Source: Gelatoporia subvermispora B (lineage: Eukaryota > Basidiomycota > Agaricomycetes > Polyporales > Gelatoporiaceae). From it: a stretch of DNA of 44,747 bases. A program made the translations under genes and the position numbers. The notes beneath the pieces are model-generated. The model was given only the letters and a program-made list of their open reading frames with translations, had not been told where the DNA came from and ran no database searches. The first letter of the stretch is position 1; each line of letters starts with the position of its first letter. Of the stretch, positions 1 to 9,810 are shown in pieces. The DNA lies in contig KB445794.1 in assembly GCA_000320605.2 (NCBI GenBank), positions 2,180,963-2,225,709 on the forward strand. Direction: 5' to 3'.

Positions 1-127
1 TAAAATGTCTCATTTCACTTGATCTGTCGCCGCTTAATATCGTGTTTCGGCGCTTCTGCTAGCACTTGTCATTCTATCATCTGCGAGACCGTAACTCCAC
101 AGCATTTAATAGTCTATTTAGCGGGCA

Positions 128-2012
128 ATGAATAACATCTCTGGCTCAGTACAGCTTCTATCTGAGTTTCGCATCCGCTACGCAAGATATGTGTCTGCAA
201 TACAAGAAGTTATCACTGCACCGGTTGACTCAACTATTCTTATGCGGCTGGGTGATGATCTGCAACAATTCACTGTGCTAGTGGAGCAGGTAAGTTTTCA
301 GTATGCCTTTGTCTGGCATGCTTCTAACATTTAATATATTGTAGCACTCAGCGGTCTTTCCTCCTGAGGAGCTTGAAACACTTCGTCACAGTCTTGTTCA
401 CATGCAACATGACATACGACTGTGCTATCAGGAGGTACTAGACCAGTCTCATCATGGTCGGCCAGAGATTATTCGACAAGTGCATTCAGGACGACCTGGA
501 CGACCTCAGTATGAGATCGATAAAGACTGGCTAATATAGGCCTATCAGCACTGTTCAACCGCTGGTATTGCGCATTTTCTTGGAGTTACTAGGAATGTTG
601 TGCGCAGCGCTCTACTCAGATATGGTATCGCTCAGGCACAGAGCAATCCATTTACAACCCGAGATGATAGGTCGCCAAGCCCAGAGACAATGACTGGAGA
701 AGATATAGCACACTCATTACTGCACCAGACCGTATCGGATGAAGACACATCGATCTCAAATACTGTTGTCTCATACACTGGTCCCTTATCTGCTATCAGT
801 GACGAGGAACTCGATTCCTTCCTTGCTGCTCTTAAACGGCATTATCCTCGCATTGGGATCACAATGGCAGAAGGCTCCTTGCGCTCCGTTGGTCACCGCA
901 TTCCCCGAGAGTGTATCAGACAAGCATTGCTACGTATAGATCCTGTCCGCCGAGTCTTTGACCGTATTCGAATACGCCGTCGCGAGTATAAAGTTCCTGG
1001 ACCAAACTCTCTTTGGCACCATGACGGTCAACATGGTACGTTTGCTTAATTACTTCACCAGACATTGACTGATCCTAATATACACAAGGTTTAATTCGGT
1101 GGCATATTGTCATACACGGTTTTATCGATGGATATACCCGGTTGATTACAGGCATCCGGGCTCATAACAATAATCGCAATGCTACTGTACTGGCACTATT
1201 TCTTCACGCCTCATATCTGTATGGTGTTCCTTCTCGGTTACGCGGTGATCATGGGGTGGAGAATCTGGCTGTAGCGCAGTGGATGGAGTCATTTCGGGGG
1301 ACACAGCGTGGATCATACATTTGGGGAAGGTGCGCTTTGAGTTGTCTATTTCATTTCCCCTTTCTTAATATGCTGTAACTATAGAAGCATTCATAATGTC
1401 CGCATTGAACGTCTTTGGGTTGATGTCACTGCTCAACTTGGCGCAAAATGGGCCAACTTTTTCACTATGCTTGAGCTCCATCATGGCCTCGACATCAACA
1501 GCGACCAGCACATTTGGCTTCTTCATGTCTTGTTTCTACCGCTTATTAACCAAGAGCTAGAACTATTTCGGGATAGCTGGAACTTTCACAAGATTCAATT
1601 ATGCAATGGTCCAAATCGCTCACCGATTGAGATGTTTGGCTTTGATATGATGGTACACGGGGTTCGAGGTGACGCCCTTTCAAACGATGAGCTTAGTGAT
1701 GAAGAGCTTGAGGTTTATGGTGTAGACTGGGAGGGCCTTGTTGACGAACAGTTATTACAGTCTCAGCAGAACAATAACTTTCATACTGAAGGCTCATCAT
1801 CATGGATCCGTGCAGGTCCTCCGGATACTACACAAATGAGTAATATTCAATTTGATCCTCCATTAGGCCCAAATGATACACCCAATCAAATTATGGATCA
1901 GCTACATACATATCTTCGTCCCTGGCAACTTGATGACTCACAGGATAGCTATGTAATACAATGGACCCATGCACTTACGTTTTTGCGCACACAATTTGGT
2001 TACACTCTATAG
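128..2012 (+). pseudogene. Integrase-core (D,D35E) transposase-like gene with one premature stop
   Basis: Four exons can be read: 128-289, 345-1035, 1089-1329 and 1385-2012, with introns of 55, 53 and 55 nt and GT-AG ends. Joined, they give 574 codons in one frame. The only defect is a TAG at 537-539 (codon 119), where a tryptophan codon TGG is the natural ancestor (one G to A change). The C-terminal half is an integrase-like catalytic core: first Asp in HHDGQH (about residue 281), second Asp in RGDHG (338), Glu in HNVRIERLW (373). The D-to-E spacing is exactly 35, as in retroviral-type integrases. The N-terminal part contains a helix-turn-helix-like stretch (TAGIAHFLGVTRNVVR). Such integrase-core genes are abundant and probably mobile in Agaricomycetes. 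No terminal repeats were found around this copy. The stop suggests a recently inactivated copy, although readthrough or a sequencing error is possible. Confidence 0.75.
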
Positions 2013-2118
2013 CTTCAGATCTTACACTTGTATAGAAGATTCAATCATTCTATCAACGGACAAGGAGACCAACTATGAGTACTTAAGCTGAACTACATAC
2101 AGTCTTAAATCTAACTAC

Positions 2119-3988
2119 TTAATAAGACATCTTGGGAAATTTGAATGATACTAAGTTGGCGTACATATTTGCAGCTTCCTCACACGCCGTATCATCATCT
2201 AACATACCAGGCGGAAATAAATCCGACTCTAGAGAATATGTGCCTACGTTGATAACGGTAGTGGAAGCAGAAGGTGGTAAAAAGGAAGAAGTTACAGTAT
2301 TACTAGTAGAGAGTGGCAAACGAGATACATCATTGACAGCAGCGGCAGAAGTTGTCGGAGGTAGGAGAATAGAACTCTGTAATCAAAACATCAATCATAT
2401 GCAGGGATTTGAAATACTAAGTGCGTACGGTAGAGGGAACAGTTGAATTGTCTTGTGAAGCTGGAGCTGCAAGAATAGCTGGTTGCGCACTCGTAGAGGG
2501 CTTGGGATTTTAACAGCGACAGACCCATCTTTTGCCATGCAACGTACTATCGATCACCTGTTTCCAGTAGGATACCTGGTCAATTGGTATCTGAACCATG
2601 TCCGCCCATTCCTCATCTGTAGTAATCGTGACAGGCTGTGGCTGACTCGTGTGCTGAACTGTCTCTGTAGCAAGCATGAGACACCCGATCACAACTAGTG
2701 TTGTACAGGGCTCGGCTCGGCCCCAAGCCCCGGGCTTGGGCTCGGCTTCGAGTGGCTCAGGCTTTTAAGATCACGAGCCAAGCCCTGGACTGAGGGCTTG
2801 GCCCCACAGGGCTCGGCTCGGGCCTGAGCCCGGGCTTTAACAGCTCAGTACAGATAACAATGTATGTGTTGTACCACAGAACAAATTATATTTAGAGTCG
2901 TCAAAGACGGTTGCAGAGCTGGTAACATACCATATGCATGCTCCTAGCCCTACCAGAGGACGTTCAGCATGATGTCGAAGAACGATGCCGTCGGATGCTA
3001 CGACGCACGTGACCACCAAATGTAGTGTCCACTGCGCACGGAGGCATACGATGCCGCAGGCCCGCAAATTGAGGACTCCGGAGTGGCTCAATCACGATGT
3101 TGAGACGATGTGGGAGATCCATAAACCTGGAATGCGCATCAGAACATCTTCAGGATACTAATTTAGAGGGCCTTTACTGATACTTGAAAGCCCCGGGCTT
3201 GCGGGCTCGGCTCGGGCTTTCAGAATGTCGAGCCGAGCCCTCTGGGAGGGCCTGCAGGCGGCTTGGGCCCGGCCTGGCTCGGCTTTTGAGGGCCCGCTCG
3301 GGCCGGCTTAGGCTTCAAAGCCCGGCCCTGTGCAACACTAATCACAACACGTAGAGGATCGAAAAGCGGTGAGATAAGAGGAGGAGGTGGTTGTTGACGA
3401 CTGTTATACGCTCCAACAGTTTGAAGGAGCTGGTCACGCATGACATAGAGGATTTTCTTCTCAATTGCCTCTAGATAACATAGCGCTGTTTGCAAAGAGT
3501 CCACAGATGCTGATGTATGGAGAATGAGAGTATGTAGGAAGACTCGAAGCTGGAGAGATAGGGTTTCTGGGCAGGCCGTGATAGACGGCAATAAGGCGTC
3601 GGTAAAGAACAGGTAGAGGTGCGGTGAAAGGTGTTGAAATGGATGCCATATTTGACGCATCTTGTTGACGGCAAACACTGCTTACATCAATATATAATTG
3701 CAACGAAAGATACAAATGCCTCTTACTTATAAGATCGCCGATACGCTTGTGCTCTGGCAATGGCTGAATTTCCATTGCTTCCTTTCCCTTCTCTTTTCTT
3801 TCTGTTCTCTGTCTTCTACCGAGAACTTGAGATCTCGGCAGCCCCGATAGTGCCTGACGGTCAGGTTTGGTTGCCAGCTCCTTATGATGCATATTCGAAG
3901 TACGAGTCATTGTGGTTGTAGCAAGAATGTGTTTGCCGGTGAAGTTGAGAATTTGACCAGAGAACCAGAGGATTGATTTAACAACCAA
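2119..3988 (-). pseudogene. Cyclin-like gene interrupted by a hAT-type element and a stop codon
   Basis: Exons on the minus strand run 3988-3727, then 3677 downward to 2429, then 2376-2119, with introns 3678-3726 and 2377-2428. The second exon is split by the 645-bp insertion at 2696-3340. Removing the insertion and one target duplication restores the frame exactly (PLRVV continues into IGCLMLATE). A further in-frame TAA lies at about 2510-2512, one C to T change from CAA. Segments such as VFLHTLILHTSASVDSLQ, RVVIGCLMLATE and the EEWADMVQIPIDQVSYWKQ block resemble the helices of PHO80/PCL-type fungal cyclins, where a partner kinase would be bound. The last 80 residues are Ser/Thr/Pro-rich and acidic. 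The cyclin assignment is by eye and moderate; the interrupted reading frame is clear. The start at 3988 is the first ATG of the open frame and could be too far upstream. Confidence 0.55.
2696..3340. mobile_element. Non-autonomous hAT-type element (MITE-like), 645 bp
   Basis: The two ends are inverted repeats reading TAGTGTTGYACAGGGC. The left end begins at 2696 and the right end finishes at 3340. The element is flanked by a perfect 8-bp direct duplication, ATCACAAC, at 2688-2695 and 3341-3348. Eight-base duplications and short TIRs starting near YAGTGTTG are hallmarks of hAT transposons. The interior is rich in GGGCTCGGCTCGG-type runs in both sub-terminal regions, which read as further imperfect inverted repeats. 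It contains no transposase frame, so it would need an enzyme supplied in trans. It sits inside a coding exon of the cyclin-like gene. Confidence 0.9.
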
Positions 3989-4261
3989 GTTTGCGGAGAA
4001 AAGAATGCTTGAGAATACACAAAATTGGGCAGGTGGCAGTAAGATAGATTGTCAGAACAGATATTGAAAGTCTATAAGGATGATCGAAATGGTTCAACTT
4101 GCGACAACGGCTAGGCTCTTAAGCGCCTTATACGTCCGACATGTGATATGGGTGATACTGTATTATGACTCGCATTCGCTCAAATCTCAATTGAACACTA
4201 CGCAGACCAGTATAGATAACAGGACATCATAATGTGTTAGCGAAACTGGTACTGCTGTATG

Positions 4262-6212
4262 TTACGCCCTCACTCTCTGACGCTTACGAGGGGGTAAACT
4301 AAGTTCTTCAGACCCTTTCTCCGATATATCGTTACTCAAGCCACTCCCAGATGAGACAGAGGAATAACGCTTGAGAAGTATGTCACGGCAGAGCAAACCA
4401 ACTTGCTCCTGTGCTCGAATTGCAGTATGACGAGGTATCATACCAGGCTTGCCGACATTGCCTGTCATAAACTGAATAAACACTAAGTACTTGTAAAAGA
4501 TATTGTTATCAATCATACCTTCTTACGCCGTCCAGCATGCCCATGCCTCTTTGGATCCAATTTGTTCTCCTTGTTGTTCCGAAATTCTGCAGGCCCTAGG
4601 GTGGTTTGATAGCCCGCATGCTTGAGTTCTTTTGCGAGGATCTGCAAAAAGAATAAGCGTTAAAAGGACTCAACTAGCAGTAATGTTAAGCATACCTGAA
4701 CACCGTTAAACGCCCAGGACCAGTCATCAGGGCGTTGTGCCCTAATGACTGAGTAGAACATTCCGAAAGAACCTGCACGATATTTGAATACTGGAAGTTT
4801 CTTGAAAGACCGTGTTGTCAGTTTGTCGGTGGATGGTAACTCATACTTTAAGTCTATATGCAGATGAACTATCAATATCTCAAAGCCACGTACAATGACA
4901 CACTTACCAAATGAAATGGTATAAGCTTCGTCTAAGAGACCAGATAGAACCATACAGTTGTATAGCTCAGTGGGGACCCGAACTTCCTGTCTGCGATAGA
5001 CATGTACATATTGATTGACGAAGTTGAGATAAGAATGATTGTGATCAACCAGTGGATTGCTCGTATTCGCGTTTGAGCACACACGCTTACGATACTTGGA
5101 AGAAACCCATTGAGTCATAAATGGCTGAATAGCGTTCTTCAGAGTATTGAACAGCTCATCGTTAGCGCAAATAACGCTGGCCGGTGTTCCAGGCCAAAAG
5201 GCAAGGGAAAACAAAAAGTCATTAGCAAGATGCATACCGAACCCATTGAACACAAATTGTGCGGAGCACAACTGTTGCACAATGGGACGCTGTGTATCTT
5301 GCTTCAACATTTGCAATCGCCATTCCTCTAATGAAGCGAGAGCTGCTTCATGCTCATCAATCCAATCTGGACCATGGCTGACATCCCATAATTCGGGCCA
5401 AAGCTAACAGAGCAATTAGTACATCGTAGCAATTCGAAAAAATCACATACTGAAGATCCAGGTTGTAGATCATCTGCAGTCCAAAAGCGATCCAGAGATA
5501 TGACATGCATGTGGATCATGCGAGAGAAATCCAGAGCGATGAATGCGCAGTCATCACAAACGATGGCGGCAAAGATGTTGATACGCCGATCGCCTCCGTC
5601 AACGGATCCGGGAACATAAAATCTCTCTGGCACACGAAATGATCGCATCTTCGCAGCCCGAGTCTTGTCTTTGCTCGGTCCTGGGCAGTCCTTAGCTGTC
5701 AATGCGAGGAAGTCTTCGAGGGAGACGCAAAGCATAATGGCCTCTAAGCCAAAATGGAATCGTACTCCATGCTAGGCCTGACATCAGTGAATGCTTGATA
5801 ATTTGAACAAAACTTACATATCCTGCAGCGATGAAAAGCTCCTTGCCACGGGCTTGAACGTGAACTTCACCCTTTTGTGTGGGCTTCAGCAGGTAGCTCC
5901 ATGGAGCCTTGGGACCGCGAGCCACGTCCGCTGCAGGAGGTGTCCAGTCCGAAGGCACGGGCTCTAGGTTCTCGGTATAACCCTTCTTGGCCACAGTGCA
6001 CACTGCAGGTTGTGTAGGACTTGGCTGCAGTGCCCAGAGCGAGCATGCGGGGGTAAATAGCAAGAGATCCTGTAAGATGTATCACAAGATAGTCACATAT
6101 ATAATTCCGGAAGAAACATACCATTCAGAGAACCCTTGTATCTCTTGGCAAAGTTGCTCTTTTCCCGGATGACAATGTACTCTATGCAGCGAAGAACATC
6201 GGCTTCTGGCAT
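4262..6212 (-). CDS. Unrecognised multi-exon basidiomycete protein
   Basis: Six exons join cleanly: 6069-5818, 5771-5451, 5403-4908, 4853-4696, 4641-4519 and 4471-4262, with introns of 46-57 nt. They give about 520 residues. I do not recognise the family. Visible features are a YVPGSVDGGDRRIN segment, a long helical middle, an aromatic-basic block (FKKLPVFKYRAGSFGMFY, then WSWAFNGVQ) and a basic C-terminus (HGHAGRRKK, PPRKRQR) that could be nuclear or nucleic-acid binding. A coding-looking first exon at 6212-6122 (MPEADVLR... NFAKRYKGSLN) joins one base out of frame. Either translation starts at an ATG abutting the intron (6124-6122), or a 1-bp indel has damaged the gene. Its 5' end lies about 60 bp from the 365-bp repeat that borders the mosaic. 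Confidence 0.5.
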
Positions 6213-6270
6213 GCTGAGAAGATGACAGATGGTCTCAGGAGGATTACTAGAGGTCCAAGAAAGTCTAAAA

Positions 6271-6637
6271 GTCTAAAAGCGCAGGAGTTCTCGATAGAAG
6301 GTGAATGCGGGGCAAAAGGTCGCGACACGACGTGTTGCAGCGCGTCTACACGGTCGTAAGCGCCCAACTCGTGTGGGCTTATGCGCCAACTTATCGAGAA
6401 AATCGGGTGTGAACCACCTATCTAAACGACTTCTCTGGGGTTATGGGCCATTAATAGCATGTCTTAACTCCTCAAATCAATTGTTGCCGGGCTGATTAAT
6501 GGATGCTAGCATGCTATCAACTACAACGAGTATTGTAACTCTAAGCGCCTATCTACTAGAGCCTACTCGCAAAGCTGTAACCACCAGCCTCCTCGCGTGT
6601 GACAGCACAAGTATAATACCGCACGTCGAAAGCTCCT
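6271..6637. repeat. 365-bp direct repeat, copy 1
   Basis: This segment is repeated at 8375-8738 in the same orientation, with start points about 2.1 kb apart. Identity is roughly 85 percent by eye. Inside it, 6351-6434 is identical to 8446-8529 over 84 bases. That block contains an imperfect hairpin at 6358-6380, with arms AAGCGCCCA and TGGGCTT. On the minus strand the repeat begins GTCAAGGAGCTTTCGA directly where a truncated CSN5 frame stops. No TG...CA ends or primer-binding site were seen, so it does not read as an LTR. Confidence 0.8.
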
Positions 6638-6830
6638 TGACTTCGCTGTCATTCTTCGCCTTCTTCTTGAGTGGGTAGTACTGGTTCGCATGTACACCGA
6701 AGTCCTCGATCTTGTTTAGCGGGATGGACTGGTACTCGGACGCGATGACGTCTGGCAGTGTGTATCTCTCGGTCGATGTCGACCTTACCTGTGGAGATCG
6801 TGCGGTTTGGGCGGATCTGGAGGTACAGTC
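6638..6830 (-). pseudogene. COP9 signalosome subunit 5, fragment from the end of the MPN domain onward
   Basis: On the minus strand the translation gives [13 protein letters not shown] followed, after a break, by [19 protein letters not shown] and NQYYPL. These are characteristic of CSN5/Rri1 (the JAMM isopeptidase that removes Nedd8 from cullins), from the end of the MPN domain into the following region. The frame then runs into lysine-rich sequence and the 365-bp repeat. The segments flanking the join are in different frames, so this cannot be a working gene. The matching N-terminal CSN5 fragment lies at 7925-8361, with foreign fragments between the two. Confidence 0.8.
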
Positions 6831-6884
6831 AGGGAGTGAAAGGGCACGTGAAGACGACGACACATGTCCTCCACAGCTACTTGC

Positions 6885-7065
6885 TCTACGCGTAATCCAG
6901 GATCCTGGTGACGATACCAGTACCAACTAAGATCACTTCAGCACTAGCCAGAACATCTGACCGAAATGGACACTTACTGGTCTTGCCACCCTCACGAATG
7001 GTGAAGCGGGTACCGGGCTCTGCAGCGACATCGTGGAACAGCTTGCAGACGTACACATCTTAGGG
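6885..7065 (-). pseudogene. Mitochondrial EF-Tu, C-terminal fragment with its last intron
   Basis: The minus strand reads DVAAEPGTRFTIREGGKT, then a 51-nt intron with gtaagt and cttag ends, then [13 protein letters not shown] and a stop. This is the classic C-terminal beta-barrel of bacterial/mitochondrial elongation factor Tu. The retained intron shows the fragment derives from DNA or unspliced RNA, not from a spliced retrocopy. The N-terminal G-domain fragment of the same gene lies 0.6 kb upstream on the same strand (7686-7885). Confidence 0.85.
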
Positions 7066-7680
7066 TGCGCAGCATGGCATGGGCCCGAGTGAGAGTGAGC
7101 TACTCCCGAGGCGACAAAGGGCCGGGGTTGGAATGTGGGCGTAGTGAGGTATGTGGGTTCCGCGGCGGGACTGGTGAGGCGTCGTTTGAGAGAACGCGAG
7201 GACACAGTGGGGGGCTCAGCATCGGTGGTGATGATATTCAAGGAAGCAGGGAATGACGACGAGGACTGAAGGGGGGCGCGCTGGTGCGGATCAGCCATCG
7301 TGTAAGCAGTGCAGGGATTGCTGAATGGGTGTCTGTGATCAAGAGGCTGTGCGCTAGGGAAGAGGAGGGCGACAGGAAGAGGGATTCTGTCAATCAAGAA
7401 GGCGAATCCAAGAGGCGGAGGAGAGGGAGATATAAGGAAGAGGAGAGGGAGATATAAGGAGGAGAGGAGAGGACGCCCGGACGGAGGAGATGAAGAGGGC
7501 GGTGATGGGTGACGGGCCTGAGACAATCCATTAGTTAGAAAGTCTGAGCAGAGTGAACCAAGCCATGGTACAGACCATCTTGTCCTCCGCGTCAGCGGTA
7601 CTCTCCGGCCACTGGAGCGAAGTAGAGATATCTGGAAAAGGTCAGGGAATGCTACAGCGGAACGATAGGAGATCACTTAC
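7062..7680 (-). pseudogene. Unidentified promoter plus N-terminal gene fragment
   Basis: Between the two EF-Tu fragments lies a pyrimidine-rich stretch on the minus strand (7520-7330, with TATATCTCC) that looks like a fungal core promoter. It is followed by an ATG at about 7298 opening a frame that begins MADPHQRAPLQSSSSFPAS and is Ser/Thr/Pro-rich. The frame runs directly into the EF-Tu C-terminal fragment. I do not recognise the gene. It occupies the centre of the nested order CSN5 / EF-Tu / this / EF-Tu / CSN5. Confidence 0.45.
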
Positions 7681-7685
7681 AATCA

Positions 7686-7885
7686 GCGTGTCCGGGGCAG
7701 TCAATGTGACCGTAGTGCCGGTTGGAACTCTCGTACTCAATGTGGGTAGAGTTGATGGTGATACCACGGGCCTTCTCTTCCGGTGCCTTGTCAATCTCCG
7801 CGTAGTCCGTGAACTTGGCACCACCCTCCTCAGTGAGATAGCGGCGGTCAGGGTGGTCTTGCCGTGATCGACGTGACCTGCAGCG
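7686..7885 (-). pseudogene. Mitochondrial EF-Tu, G-domain fragment
   Basis: The minus strand reads [14 protein letters not shown] (the P-loop). A small deletion and frame change follow, then [33 protein letters not shown] and [11 protein letters not shown]. These are the switch regions and DCPGH motif of organellar EF-Tu. It ends at a native-looking donor, gtaagt. Upstream it is entered through a CTGCAG acceptor whose intron begins with CSN5 sequence, so the intron between CSN5 and EF-Tu is chimeric. Confidence 0.85.
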
Positions 7886-7924
7886 CGCAATTTCGTCCAG
7901 ATGACAGTCTGTTTTAGTACCACA

Positions 7925-8361
7925 AGACAGACGTACCCCATGATCTCATGTGGTACTCCCGATCGTGCATGTATCACCTGAGTGATAGTAGGTCGCGTGG
8001 GTCATGTTTCAAGCGCACCAAAACAAAACAATTAGAATCATAAGGGCCAGAGCCTCGAGCATAGGTGTACGCAACATCTTGATCAGTGCTACAGCCGATA
8101 TCTTGCATACTTTGAAAGTAGTGCGGGCTGGCGCAGCCACAGTTAGCATCGCCCTCGCCTTCACAATCCTCCCCCACACTTCCGTCTGCGGACACGATCC
8201 AGCATATAGTAGTGCACTTACTCTTTCGACCATGGAGATTCTCTCAGCAGTTTCCTGGTGTCCTCGGGGTCGAAGCTGAAGATCTTGTCATCCGGCGAGA
8301 CTTCGAGGACATCGTTGGCGAGCGAGAAGGACTTGAGCGTTGTAGCTGAGCCAGACACCAT
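7925..8361 (-). pseudogene. COP9 signalosome subunit 5, N-terminal fragment
   Basis: From an ATG at 8361 the minus strand encodes FSLANDVLEVSPDDKIFSFD and RESPWSKE. After introns come FKVCKISAVALIKM and then [14 protein letters not shown]. This is the N-terminus and start of the MPN domain of CSN5. The ATG lies only 14 bp from the 365-bp repeat. One expected intron donor (after KM) reads TTGCGT instead of GT, a likely inactivating change. The frame breaks off at an intron after IMG, where EF-Tu sequence takes over. The JAMM His and Asp residues of the active site are not present in either CSN5 fragment. Confidence 0.85.
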
Positions 8362-8374
8362 GACGATGTTGTTT

Positions 8375-8738
8375 GACTAAAGCGCAGCAGTCTTCGATAG
8401 TAGGTGAACGCGGGGCAAAAGGTCGCGACGCGGTGCAGCGTGTCTCGGTCGTAAGCGCCCAACTCGTGTGGGCTTATGCGCCAACTTATCGAGAAAATCG
8501 GGTGTGAACCACCTATCTAAACGACTTCTTTGGGGTTATAGTCCATTAACAGCATATATTAACTCTTGGAATCAATCATTTTTGAGCTGATTAATGGATA
8601 CTACTAAGCTACTGACTACAACAAGGATTGTGAATCTAAGCGCCTATGTACTAGAGTCGGCTCGCAAAGCCGCAACCACCCACCTCCTCGTGCGCGACAG
8701 CAAATGTATAATACCACTCATCGAAAGCTCCTTGACAG
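8375..8738. repeat. 365-bp direct repeat, copy 2
   Basis: Second copy of the repeat at 6271-6637. On the minus strand it starts with the same GTCAAGGAGCTTTCGA, here directly after a truncated NAA15 frame. Thus both copies begin where a captured gene fragment ends and finish close to the start of the next gene frame. The 84-base identical block is 8446-8529 and its hairpin is 8453-8475. Confidence 0.8.
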
Positions 8739-9330
8739 GTCCAGGATCTCACTTGCCTCTTCTACAAGCCCCGCACGGAGCCTGTACTTGCCGGCTTTGG
8801 TGTTCAAGAAGCGGTCCTTCCAAGATCCAATAGGCACGCCAAGTCCATGCAGCACGCCGCACCGAACGGGTTGCCGCTGCGCTTCAGCACGCGCACCTTG
8901 AGCATGTAGAGTTCCGGGAGCGTTGGGGTGTGTGCGCGTGGTGTTGAGCAGCTCTAGCGTGCATAATGGGATAAGGATGAGTGGTGTGGGGCGAGGAAGT
9001 AGTGCGTCCAGACATATGTGCTAGGCTCCATAGAGTCGGCTTGAGGAGGGTGCTCTGACTTGACACGCTGGAGCTCAACAATGTCCTCTATAATTTGCCG
9101 CTGCTAAGCGTCGGAGTAGAGTGCCTTGATGTCAGCGAAGAGCGACGGGATGCCCTTCCTGAGGCCTGAGTACAGATACGGCTCCGCGAGCTTCCTGAAC
9201 TCATCACCTATAACATAAGTCAGATACTGGGCACTGGGAGAGGAGGAGGGAATGTCGTACACGTTGTACTTCGTGCTTCTAAAATTAGGCTGACACATTG
9301 TGGCGTCAAAGCGCTTTATACATGTAGCAC
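8739..9330 (-). pseudogene. NAA15-like N-terminal acetyltransferase auxiliary subunit, middle fragment
   Basis: The minus strand reads EFRKLAEPYLYSGLRKGIPS, LFADIKALYSDA, then a TAG stop, IIEDIVELQRVKSEHPPQAD, YVWTHYFLAPHHSS, HTPTLPELYMLKVRVLKRSG and, after a frame change, DRFLNTKAGKYRLRAGLVEE. These blocks follow the order of the tetratricopeptide repeats in NAA15/Nat1, the scaffold of the NatA complex that acetylates nascent protein N-termini. Two or more stops and frame shifts make it non-functional. The C-terminal part of the same gene lies upstream on this strand (10341-10800), the reverse of the normal order. Confidence 0.8.
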
Positions 9331-9582
9331 CGAGGCCAAGGCGTCGACGAAGTACATGCATCACTTGTACCTGTGTCGTTAGTATTGCAGTATCAGCAAT
9401 ATTCAGAAATCAGAGTGTCTCACCTATTTTGTATGGGTCATGCAGTCCCGGCGCTCCCCACATCATCAGAGGACCGGTCGCATCAAGAAGAGCAGGTGGT
9501 TGACGTGCCCTACACGCCTGTCGCGTCATCAGCCTGCCGTCCCTGCTGCCGCTGACGCTAGAGGGACTCTCCGCTGACATTG

Positions 9583-9810
9583 AACGTTGGACTTGAGAGC
9601 CGCCTGGAGGGCGATGCGTCCACAGTGCGTGCTAGCCTCGGCGTACGCATGCTCGCCGGCGCTGAGCGCATTCACGTACTTCTGGTGGTGCTTCTCGTGG
9701 TGGAGCTTCACGATCTGGCGGGAGATGATCGGCTCGAGCGCATTGTAAGGGTAGGGCAGGTCAGAGGGGGAGTGGCCGCCGAGTAGAGAGAAGCACGATG
9801 GCGCATTGTG
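9583..9810 (-). pseudogene. Mn-superoxide dismutase, N-terminal fragment
   Basis: The minus strand encodes [20 protein letters not shown] followed by [20 protein letters not shown] and [10 protein letters not shown]. This is the N-terminal helical hairpin of Mn/Fe superoxide dismutase, including the first metal-ligand histidine region. The sequence stops matching at about 9583 and the remaining domain is absent. The ATG at about 9798 is out of frame with the conserved part, so the 5' end is also damaged. Confidence 0.85.

Noticed and set aside
6271..8738. The 365-bp repeats as LTRs of a small retroelement carrying gene fragments
   Set aside because: No TG...CA ends, no primer-binding site or polypurine tract, no target duplication seen, and the enclosed fragments retain introns.
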